NCBI GenBank assembly: GCA_046483075.1
Contig: JAWODV010000003.1
Coordinates: forward strand, 1 to 13,827
Source of the DNA: JASMTM01 sp046483075
GTDB taxonomy: Bacteria > Thermotogota > Thermotogae > Petrotogales > Kosmotogaceae
DNA: 13,827 bases
Reading direction: 5' to 3'
Made by a program: the position numbers and the translations under genes. Below are positions 6,312-13,827 of the stretch, one piece after another (position 1 is the stretch's first letter; the number at the start of each line of letters is the position of its first letter). The notes beneath the pieces are model-generated. The model was not told the DNA's origin. It made no database searches and saw nothing but the letters and a program-made list of their open reading frames with translations.

Positions 6312-7509
6312 TCATCTCCTCCTTTGTTGAGATAATGCTTTCAAACACTCTCCGTGATAAATCAAATCCTTTTTTTGTTAATTTAAGCTTATCAGTTTTG
6401 AGTACGATGAGTTTATCGTTTTTATTAAAAAGTATTTCTAGATAATCCCTTATTTCATTATTACCTAAGTAGCTTGTGATTTCTATACCATCAAGAAGTC
6501 TCAATCCCATAAAAATCTTCTCTATGAACTCTTCAAAAAAAGAATTTTCTTTACTGAACTCATGTGGAAACTGTTTATTATCCATTTTCGCTTTGTATTT
6601 ATTCATCCCTGTATGATTCACATATCTCAAATAATTTATATGTCCGCCTGCTGAAATCCCACAACCAATATAATCCCCATTTTTCCAGTAATTCAAGTTG
6701 TGTAAGCTTTCTTTTCCTTTGATAGACCACGATGATATCTCATAACGTCTGTAATTCAAGCTATTCAATTCAGATAATATATATTCATGCCACTTTTCAC
6801 AAAGGTTATTATCAGGCAATTTAATAATAGCATTGTTATTCTTTCTCATCAAAGGTGTATTTTGATTTTTGTCAAACCAGTAGTATGAAATGTGGTCAGG
6901 TTTAATTTTGTTTATCAGCTCAATGTTATTTTCTACAGATTTCAGCGATTCTCCAGGTAAGCAAAGAATAAAATCCATATTTAAATTGTCAAAGATTTTT
7001 CGAGCCTTTTCCAATCTTTTTTCGGTATCTTCAGGAGATCTTCTTCCAACATTTTTTAATATATCACTATCTACTGATTGCACACCAATGCTTAATCTGG
7101 TAATCCCTGTTTTTTTCCAGTTTTCAAGATTTTCATCTGTTATCTCCCATGGGTTTGATTCAAGGGTAACCTCTATAGGATCAAAAGACCTGCTTTTGAT
7201 ATTACCGATTATTTCTTTAATGTATTGAATCGGAAATAAAGATGGTGAACCTCCTCCAAAATAAACAGTTACTTTTTTGCTATCAATATTATTCAATAAC
7301 CTGTCATACAATTCAATCTCTTGCAAAAGATAATCATTATATTCTTTCAGTTCAGCTTTATCATATCTAACCGTCGTGAAATCACAATAATCACATTTTC
7401 TTTTACAAAAGGGTATATGAAAATATATTCCGGGTATTTCTTTTCTCTCTTTTAGATAAACATTTTTCATACAATCACTTTTTGTTCGTTGTTCAAATTC
7501 ATCCGTCAA
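6292..7509 (-). CDS. hemW: HemW-like radical SAM protein (coproporphyrinogen III oxidase-like)
   Basis: A radical S-adenosylmethionine enzyme of the HemN/HemW group. The [4Fe-4S] motif CKRKCDYC (35-42) follows GIYFHIPF. YFGGGSPS (83-90), ESNPWE (117-122) and the SIGVQSVD strand (140-147) complete the SAM barrel. The C-terminal part carries the HemW-type region and a winged-helix-like tail. HemW members bind heme as a chaperone rather than oxidise coproporphyrinogen; the exact role here is inference. The usual GxGAHS motif reads GCGISAGGHI, an unusual variant. I list TTG 7509 because its TTGA overlaps the upstream stop; ATG 7470 (MKNVYL) is a serious alternative and would leave 13 residues before the core. 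About 400 residues is normal for the family. Confidence 0.87.
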   Translation of the reverse strand: MTDEFEQRTKSDCMKNVYLKERKEIPGIYFHIPFCKRKCDYCDFTTVRYDKAELKEYNDYLLQEIELYDRLLNNIDSKKVTVYFGGGSPSLFPIQYIKEIIGNIKSRSFDPIEVTLESNPWEITDENLENWKKTGITRLSIGVQSVDSDILKNVGRRSPEDTEKRLEKARKIFDNLNMDFILCLPGESLKSVENNIELINKIKPDHISYYWFDKNQNTPLMRKNNNAIIKLPDNNLCEKWHEYILSELNSLNYRRYEISSWSIKGKESLHNLNYWKNGDYIGCGISAGGHINYLRYVNHTGMNKYKAKMDNKQFPHEFSKENSFFEEFIEKIFMGLRLLDGIEITSYLGNNEIRDYLEILFNKNDKLIVLKTDKLKLTKKGFDLSRRVFESIISTKEEMNDVFRS

Positions 7510-8345
7510 AATGAAAGCCTTACAAAAGCATTAAAATCGGACAGATTAGCAGATTCTAGTCCAAACAGTATTTCGTCCTTGTTGCCCAGCGACCATCCTG
7601 AAATTTGTAATCCTATGCCACTAAGACTTGCAGTTAAGTAACCTGATATCACCATATTTGATGGTTTTAGCTTGATTATCTGAACCATGTTAGCACAAAG
7701 ACCTATTTCTAAAGGTTCATATGATATTGACACACCCGGTCCATAACCAAATTCGCCCAGTGAACCTTCACTCTGCAAATCTATACTCGCAAGAATAAAA
7801 TTACTTGAAGCTTTTAACCGAAAAACCTTATCCCATGATTTGATTTTGCTGTACGCAGAAAATTCTCTAAAGGCAAATTCTCTTGATGAAAGGTTGAGAA
7901 TATTGCCTCCTAAAGTTAACTCACCAAGTCCCATTCTGAATTGTGTTTTATTTAAAATTCTATATTCAGCTCTGGTGGTTAGAAGAATCTCATTATTAGT
8001 GTGGTAATAAAATGGAAGCTGATATGATGTTGAAACGTATCTTGTAAATAAAACAGCCTTATCCTTTCCCATCGATGCGCTTAACAGAAAAAAACCATCT
8101 CTGAGTTTCATCTTTATGAATCCCTCAGAAAACTCCTCCCAGGAACTGAACAATACTACGCCAAGGTAAGGTTGGCCATTATTCAGGCTCATTTCAACAC
8201 CAAAACTATCGGTAAATGGTATTCTGAAATTTACTGACCAGTTATCTGTAGTATAGTACGTGAGATTAGAAACTGGCATTGAAAATGAACTTACTGTCAG
8301 GGTCAAAAATACTATTATTAGTATCAAAAAGTTAGTTTTCTTCAC
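7506..8345 (-). CDS. Hypothetical exported beta-rich protein, possible outer-membrane barrel
   Basis: I do not recognise a family. From GTG 8345 the 279-residue product begins MKKTNF followed by a hydrophobic signal sequence (about 7-22, ending SSFSM). The rest is a run of alternating polar/hydrophobic short strands with many Ser, Gly, Asn and aromatic residues. The final residues are AFVRLSF, and a terminal Phe is typical of outer-membrane beta-barrel proteins. GTG 8345 is favoured because GAGGAGG (8356-8362) lies 10 bases upstream and a Lys-rich signal N-terminus follows; ATG 8372 has no ribosome-binding site and would place charged residues ahead of the signal. It overlaps the end of gatB by 14 bp and the hemW-like start by 4 bp. 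A diderm (toga-bearing) host fits, but barrel topology is inference. Confidence 0.75.
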   Translation of the reverse strand: MKKTNFLILIIVFLTLTVSSFSMPVSNLTYYTTDNWSVNFRIPFTDSFGVEMSLNNGQPYLGVVLFSSWEEFSEGFIKMKLRDGFFLLSASMGKDKAVLFTRYVSTSYQLPFYYHTNNEILLTTRAEYRILNKTQFRMGLGELTLGGNILNLSSREFAFREFSAYSKIKSWDKVFRLKASSNFILASIDLQSEGSLGEFGYGPGVSISYEPLEIGLCANMVQIIKLKPSNMVISGYLTASLSGIGLQISGWSLGNKDEILFGLESANLSDFNAFVRLSF

Positions 8346-9786
8346 TTTCCAGAAGCCTCCTCGCAATCTCATTGACTAGCTCAGGATTTGCTTTTCCTCT
8401 TGTTTTTTTCATTACTGCACCAATAAAATAACCAAGTACGCCTTTTTTCCCTTCTCTATATTGTTTTACAGCCTTTGGATTTTCTTCCATGGCCTCCTTT
8501 AGGAAAATCTCGATAGTATTTTTATCACTTATCTGTTCAAGTCCCTTTTCTTCAACTATCTTTGACGGCATTTTTCCGGTGCGCAATGCTTCTGAAAAAA
8601 CTTCTTTCGCAATCTTTTGAGATATTTTGCCTGAATCCATAAGTTCAAACAGTTCTTTAAAGTGCTCTGGGCCAAAATTAAGTTCTTCAATATCTGTATC
8701 TAATTCCTTAATTTCTCTAAGATATTCTGTCATAATCCAGTTTGAAGTTTCCTTTGGTCTATCTGTTTTTTCGACCACAGACTCAAAAAAATGAGCCAGT
8801 GATCTATCCTTTGCCAGCACTCCTGCATCATAAGCAGGAAGACCATACTGCTCTATAAACCTCTTTTCCTTTTCCCATGGTAATTCTGGTAAATGTCTCT
8901 TCAAATCGTCAATGTATGATTTTTTAATATCCAGAGGTAACAGGTCAGGTTCAGGAAAGTATCTGTAATCATTTTCTTCTTCTTTGGAACGCATCGATAT
9001 AGTTGTTTTTGTTGAAAAATCCCAGGTGCGGGTTTCATGTGGTACATTATTCCCTTTGTCCAGTGAACTAGAAATCCTTTCTTTTTCATATTCAAGTGCT
9101 TTTTCAACAAATTTGAATGAATTTATGTTCTTGACCTCAACGACATTTGAAGAATATTTTCCGTCGTCAGAAAATACGGATATATTAGCATCACACCTTA
9201 ATGCCCCTTTTTCCATGTCTCCTGAACAAATCTCAAGGTACCTCAAAGTATCCCTTAAGACTTCAATAAACGTTCTAGCACCTGATGGCGAATCTATATC
9301 GGGTTCAGTTACAATTTCAATTAGAGGAACACCACACCTATTAAGATCAACAAGACTGGTCGAAGCTCCTGAAATAGATGAAGAACCTTGATGAATAAGT
9401 TTTCCGGCATCTTCTTCTATGTGAATCCTTCTAATGCGTATTTTTTTCTTGTTATCATTTTCTTCAGTCAAAAGGTGACCATCTACAGCTATCGGTGTAA
9501 AATACTGGGTTATTTGATATCCTTTAGGTAAATCAGGATAGAAATAATTTTTTCTGTCGAAAGTAGAATGTAAATTAATATTACATTTAAGCGCAAGTGC
9601 TGCTTTTAAAGCATACTCTACTACCCTTTCGTTTAACACCGGTAGTGCTCCAGGTTGACCTGTACAAACCGGGCAAATTGCCGTATTTGGTTCTAATTCA
9701 AAAACATCCGCTGGACAATTACAAAATGCCTTGGTTTTTGTCAATAATTGCGCATGTATCTCCAAACCAATTTTTGTTTTATACAT
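8332..9786 (-). CDS. gatB: Asp/Glu-tRNA(Asn/Gln) amidotransferase subunit B
   Basis: GatB, the tRNA-binding kinase subunit of the GatCAB amidotransferase that converts Glu-tRNA(Gln) and/or Asp-tRNA(Asn) to the amidated forms, using ammonia passed from GatA. Motifs: IGLEIHAQL (7-15), the zinc-type cysteines FCNCP and CPVC (Cys22, Cys24, Cys38, Cys41), KNYFYPDLPKGYQITQYF and the YRYFPEPDLLPL segment. The helical and YqeY-like C-terminal tail is intact, ending in LLESEEN, with a normal length of 484 residues. I chose ATG 9786: GGAG lies 8 bases before it and MYKTKIGLEIHAQL matches the family N-terminus. Upstream GTG codons (9804, 9795) lie inside gatA. It sits one base after the gatA stop. No gatC is adjacent. 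Confidence 0.96.
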   Translation of the reverse strand: MYKTKIGLEIHAQLLTKTKAFCNCPADVFELEPNTAICPVCTGQPGALPVLNERVVEYALKAALALKCNINLHSTFDRKNYFYPDLPKGYQITQYFTPIAVDGHLLTEENDNKKKIRIRRIHIEEDAGKLIHQGSSSISGASTSLVDLNRCGVPLIEIVTEPDIDSPSGARTFIEVLRDTLRYLEICSGDMEKGALRCDANISVFSDDGKYSSNVVEVKNINSFKFVEKALEYEKERISSSLDKGNNVPHETRTWDFSTKTTISMRSKEEENDYRYFPEPDLLPLDIKKSYIDDLKRHLPELPWEKEKRFIEQYGLPAYDAGVLAKDRSLAHFFESVVEKTDRPKETSNWIMTEYLREIKELDTDIEELNFGPEHFKELFELMDSGKISQKIAKEVFSEALRTGKMPSKIVEEKGLEQISDKNTIEIFLKEAMEENPKAVKQYREGKKGVLGYFIGAVMKKTRGKANPELVNEIARRLLESEEN

Positions 9787-9787
9787 G

Positions 9788-11203
9788 TTATTCACTCCAT
9801 TCACCTTTCAATTTGCATTTTCCATTATTATAGGCAGGTGAAAGCTTTTCCAATGCTTTTGCTGCGCTTAACAGAGAAACATCTGAAAATCTTTTTCCCA
9901 TTAAGTGTAAACCCACTGGCAATTTGCTTCTATTTGTAACGGGAATTGAAATAGCAGGTGCTCCTGTAAGATTTGCAGGTATGGTAAATAAGTCCATTAG
10001 ATAATACGTCAATGGTTCCTGTATTTCACCGAGTTTTGGTGCAACAACAGGGGAGGTTGGGTTCAAAATAAAGTCGTATTCTTTTAATATGCTGGTTATT
10101 TTCTCTGAAAGTTTTCTCCTTACCTTCAACGCTCTGTTGTAGTAGGCCTCATAATAACCAGCACTTAAAGTAAAGGTTCCAAGAAGAATTCTACGTTTAA
10201 CTTCTGGTCCAAACCCTTTATCTCTGCTTTCATTTATAATCTCCTGGAAATCTTTTCCAGGTTGTCTTTTACCATATTTTATACCGTCATATCTTGACAA
10301 ATTGGAGCTTGCTTCTCCTGGTGCAATTAAATAGTACGCAGCAACGACGTATTTAATTAAGGGAATGCTCACAAATTCAACCCTGGCACCCTTTTTCTTT
10401 AAAATTTCAATCATTTCTAAGAAGTCCGTTTTTACTTCATCTTCGAGATTAGAGGCACTCATAAACTCTTTAGGCACACAAAAACTATAGTTACTGATAT
10501 CCTGCTCATCGATCGTATCAGGATACTCTGAAAAGCTTTTTGTTGTAGTCGCATCGTAAGAATCTTTACCGGAAATAACTTTAAATATCTCAAAGGCATC
10601 ATCAACAGATCTTGTAATCGGACCTATTTGATCCAATGAAGATGAGAAAGCAACAAGTCCATATCTTGACACCAGTCCGTATGTAGGTTTAAAACCTACC
10701 ACACCACATAAACTGGCTGGTTGCCTTACCGAACCGCCTGTATCACTTCCAAGTGCAAAGGGAGAAAGGCCTGCAGCAACAGCAGCGGCACTGCCTCCAC
10801 TACTCCCGCCTGCAATTCTCTCTTTATCCCACGGATTTTTTGTTGAGCCAAATATTGAGAATTCAGTTGAAGAACCCATTGCAAATTCATCAAGATTGGT
10901 TTTCCCCAGGAATACGAAGTTATTATTTCTTAGCTTTCTAATAACCGTTGCATCATAGGGTGAGTGATAATTTTCAAGGATTTTGCTTGCGCAGGTCGTT
11001 TTTATTCCTTTAATATTGATATTATCTTTTATGGCAATCGGTAATCCATAAACTTCAGTACTTTCATTAACAGTAATGAAAGCATTAAGTGTTTTATTAT
11101 GATCCTTTATTTTTTCCAAGTAATAACTATAGATATCTTTTTGCTCTTTGCTGTTTAAACTCTTTAGCTCATTCACACCTAGATTTAAATAATCCGGGTT
11201 CAA
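9788..11203 (-). CDS. gatA: Asp/Glu-tRNA(Asn/Gln) amidotransferase subunit A
   Basis: GatA, the glutaminase subunit of GatCAB, which releases ammonia from glutamine for the amidation carried out with GatB. The amidase signature triad is complete: Lys59 in AIKDN, cis-Ser134 in GGSSGGS and nucleophile Ser158 in SDTGGSVRQPA (numbered from the TTG start). The N-terminal region before the catalytic Lys is about 20 residues shorter than in most bacteria, as I recall for Thermotoga GatA. Stretches such as TTCASKILENY, NLDEFAMGSSTE and APGEASSNL also read like that protein. TTG 11203 is chosen because the ribosome-binding site GGAGGTGATC (11216-11207) precedes it, and the in-frame GTG at 11212 lies within that site. 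It is the first gene of the minus-strand block. Confidence 0.96.
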   Translation of the reverse strand: MNPDYLNLGVNELKSLNSKEQKDIYSYYLEKIKDHNKTLNAFITVNESTEVYGLPIAIKDNINIKGIKTTCASKILENYHSPYDATVIRKLRNNNFVFLGKTNLDEFAMGSSTEFSIFGSTKNPWDKERIAGGSSGGSAAAVAAGLSPFALGSDTGGSVRQPASLCGVVGFKPTYGLVSRYGLVAFSSSLDQIGPITRSVDDAFEIFKVISGKDSYDATTTKSFSEYPDTIDEQDISNYSFCVPKEFMSASNLEDEVKTDFLEMIEILKKKGARVEFVSIPLIKYVVAAYYLIAPGEASSNLSRYDGIKYGKRQPGKDFQEIINESRDKGFGPEVKRRILLGTFTLSAGYYEAYYNRALKVRRKLSEKITSILKEYDFILNPTSPVVAPKLGEIQEPLTYYLMDLFTIPANLTGAPAISIPVTNRSKLPVGLHLMGKRFSDVSLLSAAKALEKLSPAYNNGKCKLKGEWSE

Positions 11204-11206
11204 AGC

Positions 11207-11216
11207 GATCACCTCC
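11207..11216 (-). promoter_or_regulatory. Strong ribosome-binding site of gatA
   Basis: On the minus strand this reads GGAGGTGATC, a full complement to the 16S anti-Shine-Dalgarno end. It contains the in-frame GTG at 11212, so that codon cannot serve as start, and it fixes the gatA start at TTG 11203. Confidence 0.8.
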
Positions 11217-11231
11217 GACTTCCTTTATATT

Positions 11232-11240
11232 ATTCTAACA
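11232..11240 (-). promoter_or_regulatory. Possible extended -10 promoter for the gatA block
   Basis: The minus strand reads TGTTAGAAT, an extended -10 (TGn plus TAGAAT), about 15 bases upstream of the gatA ribosome-binding site. No good -35 element is visible at the usual distance. This is the only clear intergenic space from which the eleven-gene minus-strand block could be transcribed. Confidence 0.35.
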
Positions 11241-11258
11241 CTTGCCACAAAAAGGTTT

Positions 11259-11289
11259 TTTACATTAACATTTATCATCACTGTATAAT
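11259..11289 (+). promoter_or_regulatory. Sigma-70-type promoter for prmA-DUF501-uvrC
   Basis: TATAAT at 11284-11289 is a perfect -10. TTTACA at 11259-11264 is a plausible -35 with a somewhat long 19-base spacer. Initiation would fall near 11296, giving a leader of about 10 bases before ATG 11306, with GGTGAG as ribosome-binding site. Confidence 0.55.
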
Positions 11290-11305
11290 ATATTTGGGTG
11301 AGTTT

Positions 11306-12124
11306 ATGAGAAAAAATTACCTTCATTTCATTTTTAGAATAGATCAAACTGAAATTGATTTACTACAAGAAAAAAGTTACATTGAAGGATTCAACAACAT
11401 CTTTTTTCAATCATATGACAATAATAAATGGATAGCTCATGTTTATATAAAAAAAGGGGAAAATATACCCGTGTTCCTGGCAGATAGACCGTTAACATTT
11501 CTGGAAATCGAAAACACCAGATTATGGACAAAAAACTGGAAAGAAAACTTAAAACCCTTTGAGCTTATAGATGGTGTAAGAGTAATACCAATGCAAGAAC
11601 CTAAAAAGATTCATTCTTCAAAAAAAATTGGGATAGTGCCGGGGTTGAGTTTTGGTACTGGACTACATGAAACAACAAAAATATGTGCAGAGTTCATTCA
11701 TGAGTTCTTACAGAAAAATGATCGGGTTCTTGACATAGGTACGGGTACTGGAATACTTTCAGTACTGGCAATGCAATTTGGAGCTGGTTATGCTCTGGCT
11801 GTAGACAACGATGAATTAGCACTCTCAAAATGCAAAGAAACAGCCTGGATAAATAATGTGAAAATTGATATTGCTTATTCAGATTTTCTGAGCGGTATAG
11901 ATAGTAACCAGACCTTCGATTTGGTAGTATCAAATATGATTGCTGATCCACTACTTAGTTACTATAAAAACGTAGTAACTCTTATGAAAGAGAAAAGCCT
12001 ATTTATAATTTCCGGAATTCTCAAAAATCAACAGCATTTATTCATGAGAAGTGATACACCATATCGCATAATAAAAACAAAGGAGAAAGATGAATGGACA
12101 GGGTTTGCTCTGAAAAAGAAATAA
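11306..12124 (+). CDS. prmA: Ribosomal protein L11 methyltransferase (PrmA)
   Basis: A 272-residue SAM-dependent methyltransferase that trimethylates lysines and the N-terminus of ribosomal protein L11. The PrmA signature GLSFGTGLHETT (113-124) precedes the SAM-binding motif VLDIGTGTGILSV (141-153), with an acidic residue closing strand 2 (AVDNDE). The substrate-side motif SNMIADPLL (209-217) corresponds to the usual NILAxPL. The N-terminal L11-binding domain is short, as in Thermotoga-type PrmA. ATG 11306 is chosen over the TTG at 11294 because the TTG would lie at or before the predicted transcription start and has no ribosome-binding site. The 3' end overlaps the DUF501 gene by 31 bp. L11 methylation is typically dispensable, so its operon partners do not imply a joint pathway. 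Confidence 0.92.
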   Translation: MRKNYLHFIFRIDQTEIDLLQEKSYIEGFNNIFFQSYDNNKWIAHVYIKKGENIPVFLADRPLTFLEIENTRLWTKNWKENLKPFELIDGVRVIPMQEPKKIHSSKKIGIVPGLSFGTGLHETTKICAEFIHEFLQKNDRVLDIGTGTGILSVLAMQFGAGYALAVDNDELALSKCKETAWINNVKIDIAYSDFLSGIDSNQTFDLVVSNMIADPLLSYYKNVVTLMKEKSLFIISGILKNQQHLFMRSDTPYRIIKTKEKDEWTGFALKKK

Positions 12125-12627
12125 TTGAACTCCAGTTAAGAAGAAAAGTAGAAAATGTCTTTGTTAACGTAAAAAAATGCACATGGGGTTACCCGCAGGT
12201 TATCAGAAGTTCTCCAATAAAAAACAACAAACCTTTTCCAACTATGTTCTGGTTAACCTGTCCTTTACTTTACAAAAGTGTTTCCAGAATGGAAGAAAAA
12301 GGAATGATAAAATATTTTGAAGAAAGACTCAGGAAAGATCAGAAAATGAAGGAAAGCTTTTTAAAGGCACATGAGTCAACACAGAAACTACGAAAGAAAC
12401 TAACACCAGAAAAAGCACCTTCATGGATACATAAAGAACTTCTCAATAAAGGTATTGGAGGAACCAAAAATCTCCTTTCGGTAAAATGTCTACACCTTCA
12501 GTTAGCTAACTATCTTGGAGGTATTGATAATCCCATTGGAAAAGAACTGTGGAAGTCGATAGGTATAAAAAATTGTCCAAAGAAAGACATACTTTGTGAA
12601 AAGCTGATGAACAATGACTCAAAATGA
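12094..12627 (+). CDS. DUF501 family protein
   Basis: A 177-residue DUF501 protein of unknown function. Conserved blocks are PTMFWLTCPLLYKSVSRMEEKG (split as 49-58 and 59-70), the GIGG loop (120-123), VKCLHLQLANYL (130-141) and DNPIGKELW (145-153). The Cys56 and Cys132/His134 positions suggest a possible metal or catalytic site, which is inference. It has no signal peptide and is rich in lysine. ATG 12094 has GGAG 8 bases upstream, inside the prmA end; the 31-bp overlap and the 14-bp overlap with uvrC suggest strict translational coupling. The central insert (about 75-105) is strongly helical and charged. Confidence 0.88.
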   Translation: MDRVCSEKEIIELQLRRKVENVFVNVKKCTWGYPQVIRSSPIKNNKPFPTMFWLTCPLLYKSVSRMEEKGMIKYFEERLRKDQKMKESFLKAHESTQKLRKKLTPEKAPSWIHKELLNKGIGGTKNLLSVKCLHLQLANYLGGIDNPIGKELWKSIGIKNCPKKDILCEKLMNNDSK

Positions 12628-13827
12628 AATAAGAGAAAGAATTAAAGCACTACCTCAAAAACCCGGAGTATACATATTTAAGGATTTATCCGGAAAGATA
12701 ATATATATTGGCAAAGCAAAGCGGCTTCGGAGCCGTGTATCTTCGTATTTCAGACAATCCAATTTATCAAGAAATGACAAAATAAAAGAGATATATCTCA
12801 ACACAAAAACCATTGATTTTATTGTACTACCTTCTGAAAGAGAAGCGATGTTCCTGGAAGCAAATTTAATTTACAAACACAAGCCCAAATATAACGTATT
12901 ACTTACCGATTCCCATCATTATCCATACATAAGGGTATCGGAGGATAAATTTCCCAATATTACAATAACCAGATTAAAAAATTCAACCAGTGGCGAATAC
13001 TTTGGACCATACACAAACGTAAAGCTTGTTCGAAAGTTAATTGAACTGCTTCAGCGAATATTCAAAATACGAACCTGTTCATATGATTTATCAAGAGTAA
13101 AAAGAGAATGTTTTCTTTATCATCTGAAGATGTGTTCAGCTCCATGCACGGGTAAAATCTCTGTTGATGAATATCAAAAAAATCTTGACAAATTGCGTGG
13201 TTTCCTAAATGGTGAAACATCAGGTGTAAGAGAAAAGCTTGAAAATCGTATGTACAATCTTTCAGATCTTCTTCAATTTGAAGAAGCAAAAGAAATTAGA
13301 GATGTTCTTAGTTTGTTTGATGAATTATACGAAAAACAAACTGTTGATGTTCCACAGGATTATAATGCAGATATAATAACCCACTCAAGCGGTTACATCG
13401 CTGTCTTACGAATTAGAGGTGGAATGCTTCTTGGAAAATTGTCTTTTGAATTTCCTAGTGAGCAAATATCAGATTTTATAACACAATTTTACTTCTCTGG
13501 GAAAAAAGAAATTCCAGGAACAGTTATAACTGACACATTGGGTGAGAAAAACCACAAAGAGTTTAAAGAACAATTCACTTATATAGGACCTCCTCGTGAC
13601 GAAAGAGAAAAGCGTCTGATATCAGTTGCTTATGAAAATATTGAAGATGAAATTGGGTTTCGACTTAACGCAGCCAAAACCATAAAGCAGGCAAAAGAGT
13701 TACTGGGATTAAGAAAAATACCTGAAACAATTGATGGTATAGATATTTCACATACCCAGGGTCAATATACCGTGGCTTCTGTGGTTGTATTTGATAAAGG
13801 AAGACCCTACAAGGATGGTTATAGACG
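12614..13827 (+). CDS. uvrC: Excinuclease ABC subunit C (UvrC), 3' end outside window
   Basis: UvrC makes both incisions around DNA lesions in nucleotide excision repair, after UvrAB loading. The first 404 codons are open to the window edge. The GIY-YIG domain carries PGVYIF (17-22), YIGKAKRLRSRV (31-42) and LEANLI, with probable catalytic Tyr31, Arg41 and Glu82. A four-cysteine iron-sulfur motif follows (Cys155, Cys166, Cys174, Cys178; RTC...ECFLYHLKMCSAPC). The UVR motif that binds UvrB lies at about 205-240 (LLQFEEAKEIRD). The RNase H-like endonuclease domain begins at DGIDISHTQG near the end. About 150-200 residues including the HhH region are missing only because the window stops. ATG 12614 lies inside the DUF501 gene with a weak ribosome-binding site, so coupling is likely. 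The sequence resembles Thermotoga UvrC. Confidence 0.95.
   Translation, partial: MTQNEIRERIKALPQKPGVYIFKDLSGKIIYIGKAKRLRSRVSSYFRQSNLSRNDKIKEIYLNTKTIDFIVLPSEREAMFLEANLIYKHKPKYNVLLTDSHHYPYIRVSEDKFPNITITRLKNSTSGEYFGPYTNVKLVRKLIELLQRIFKIRTCSYDLSRVKRECFLYHLKMCSAPCTGKISVDEYQKNLDKLRGFLNGETSGVREKLENRMYNLSDLLQFEEAKEIRDVLSLFDELYEKQTVDVPQDYNADIITHSSGYIAVLRIRGGMLLGKLSFEFPSEQISDFITQFYFSGKKEIPGTVITDTLGEKNHKEFKEQFTYIGPPRDEREKRLISVAYENIEDEIGFRLNAAKTIKQAKELLGLRKIPETIDGIDISHTQGQYTVASVVVFDKGRPYKDGYR

Noticed and set aside
6155..6445. 96-codon plus-strand open frame
   Set aside because: It spans the antisense of two overlapping real genes (ferritin-like and hemW) with no independent start signal.
6890..7228. 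112-codon plus-strand open frame
   Set aside because: It is antisense to the conserved radical SAM domain of hemW; the Ser/Phe-rich translation is typical of a shadow frame.
8984..9391. 135-codon plus-strand open frame
   Set aside because: It lies wholly antisense to the well-conserved gatB, with no ribosome-binding site or recognisable family.
13062..13289. 75-codon minus-strand open frame
   Set aside because: It lies opposite the iron-sulfur and UVR regions of uvrC, which are clearly coding on the plus strand.

Overview
The window is a roughly 13.6-kb stretch of AT-rich DNA (about 38-40% G+C where I counted, at 241-360), preceded by about 240 bp of unrelated GC-rich DNA (about 64% by direct count of 1-240). 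The main body most likely comes from a member of the Thermotogota. The GatA, UvrC and PrmA products read very much like the Thermotoga proteins as I remember them, including an unusually short GatA N-terminal region and a compact PrmA. Anaerobic ferredoxin-linked genes and a candidate outer-membrane-type beta-rich protein fit that group. The affiliation is from memory of the families, not from a search.

Layout. (1) 1-~240: foreign-looking mosaic, with a minus-strand acidic piece that may be a DapD N-terminal fragment and a plus-strand fragment of an IS256-family transposase. It runs in frame, probably by accident, into (2) the C-terminal two thirds of an NqrF-like NADH/flavin reductase ending at 1081. 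(3) 1056-1192: a 37-bp tandem repeat (3.65 copies) that starts inside the last codons of that gene and can fold into two competing sets of hairpins. (4) 1210-2180 (+): two conserved-looking hypothetical genes, one cytoplasmic and one membrane-anchored. (5) 11203-2170 (-): one 9-kb block of eleven genes with no gap longer than 6 bp: gatA, gatB, a secreted beta-rich protein, hemW-like, a ferritin-like diiron protein, dCMP deaminase, 2-oxoacid:ferredoxin oxidoreductase beta and gamma subunits, dgkA-like lipid kinase, a LysM-M23 peptidase and a DUF523 protein. (6) 11204-11305: a divergent promoter region. (7) 11306-13827 (+): prmA, a DUF501 gene and uvrC (cut off by the window end), again overlapping.

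The minus-strand block mixes tRNA-dependent amidation (GatAB), radical-SAM/heme-related function, nucleotide metabolism, ferredoxin-linked oxoacid metabolism and cell-envelope genes. The tight start/stop overlaps suggest translational coupling rather than a single pathway. The partner subunits GatC and the alpha subunit of the oxidoreductase are not in the window.

I see no complete mobile element, CRISPR array, RNA gene or defence system, and no convincing new multi-gene system. The most interesting items are the chimeric left edge, the hairpin-forming tandem repeat, the orphan beta/gamma oxidoreductase pair and the uncharacterised beta-rich exported protein.
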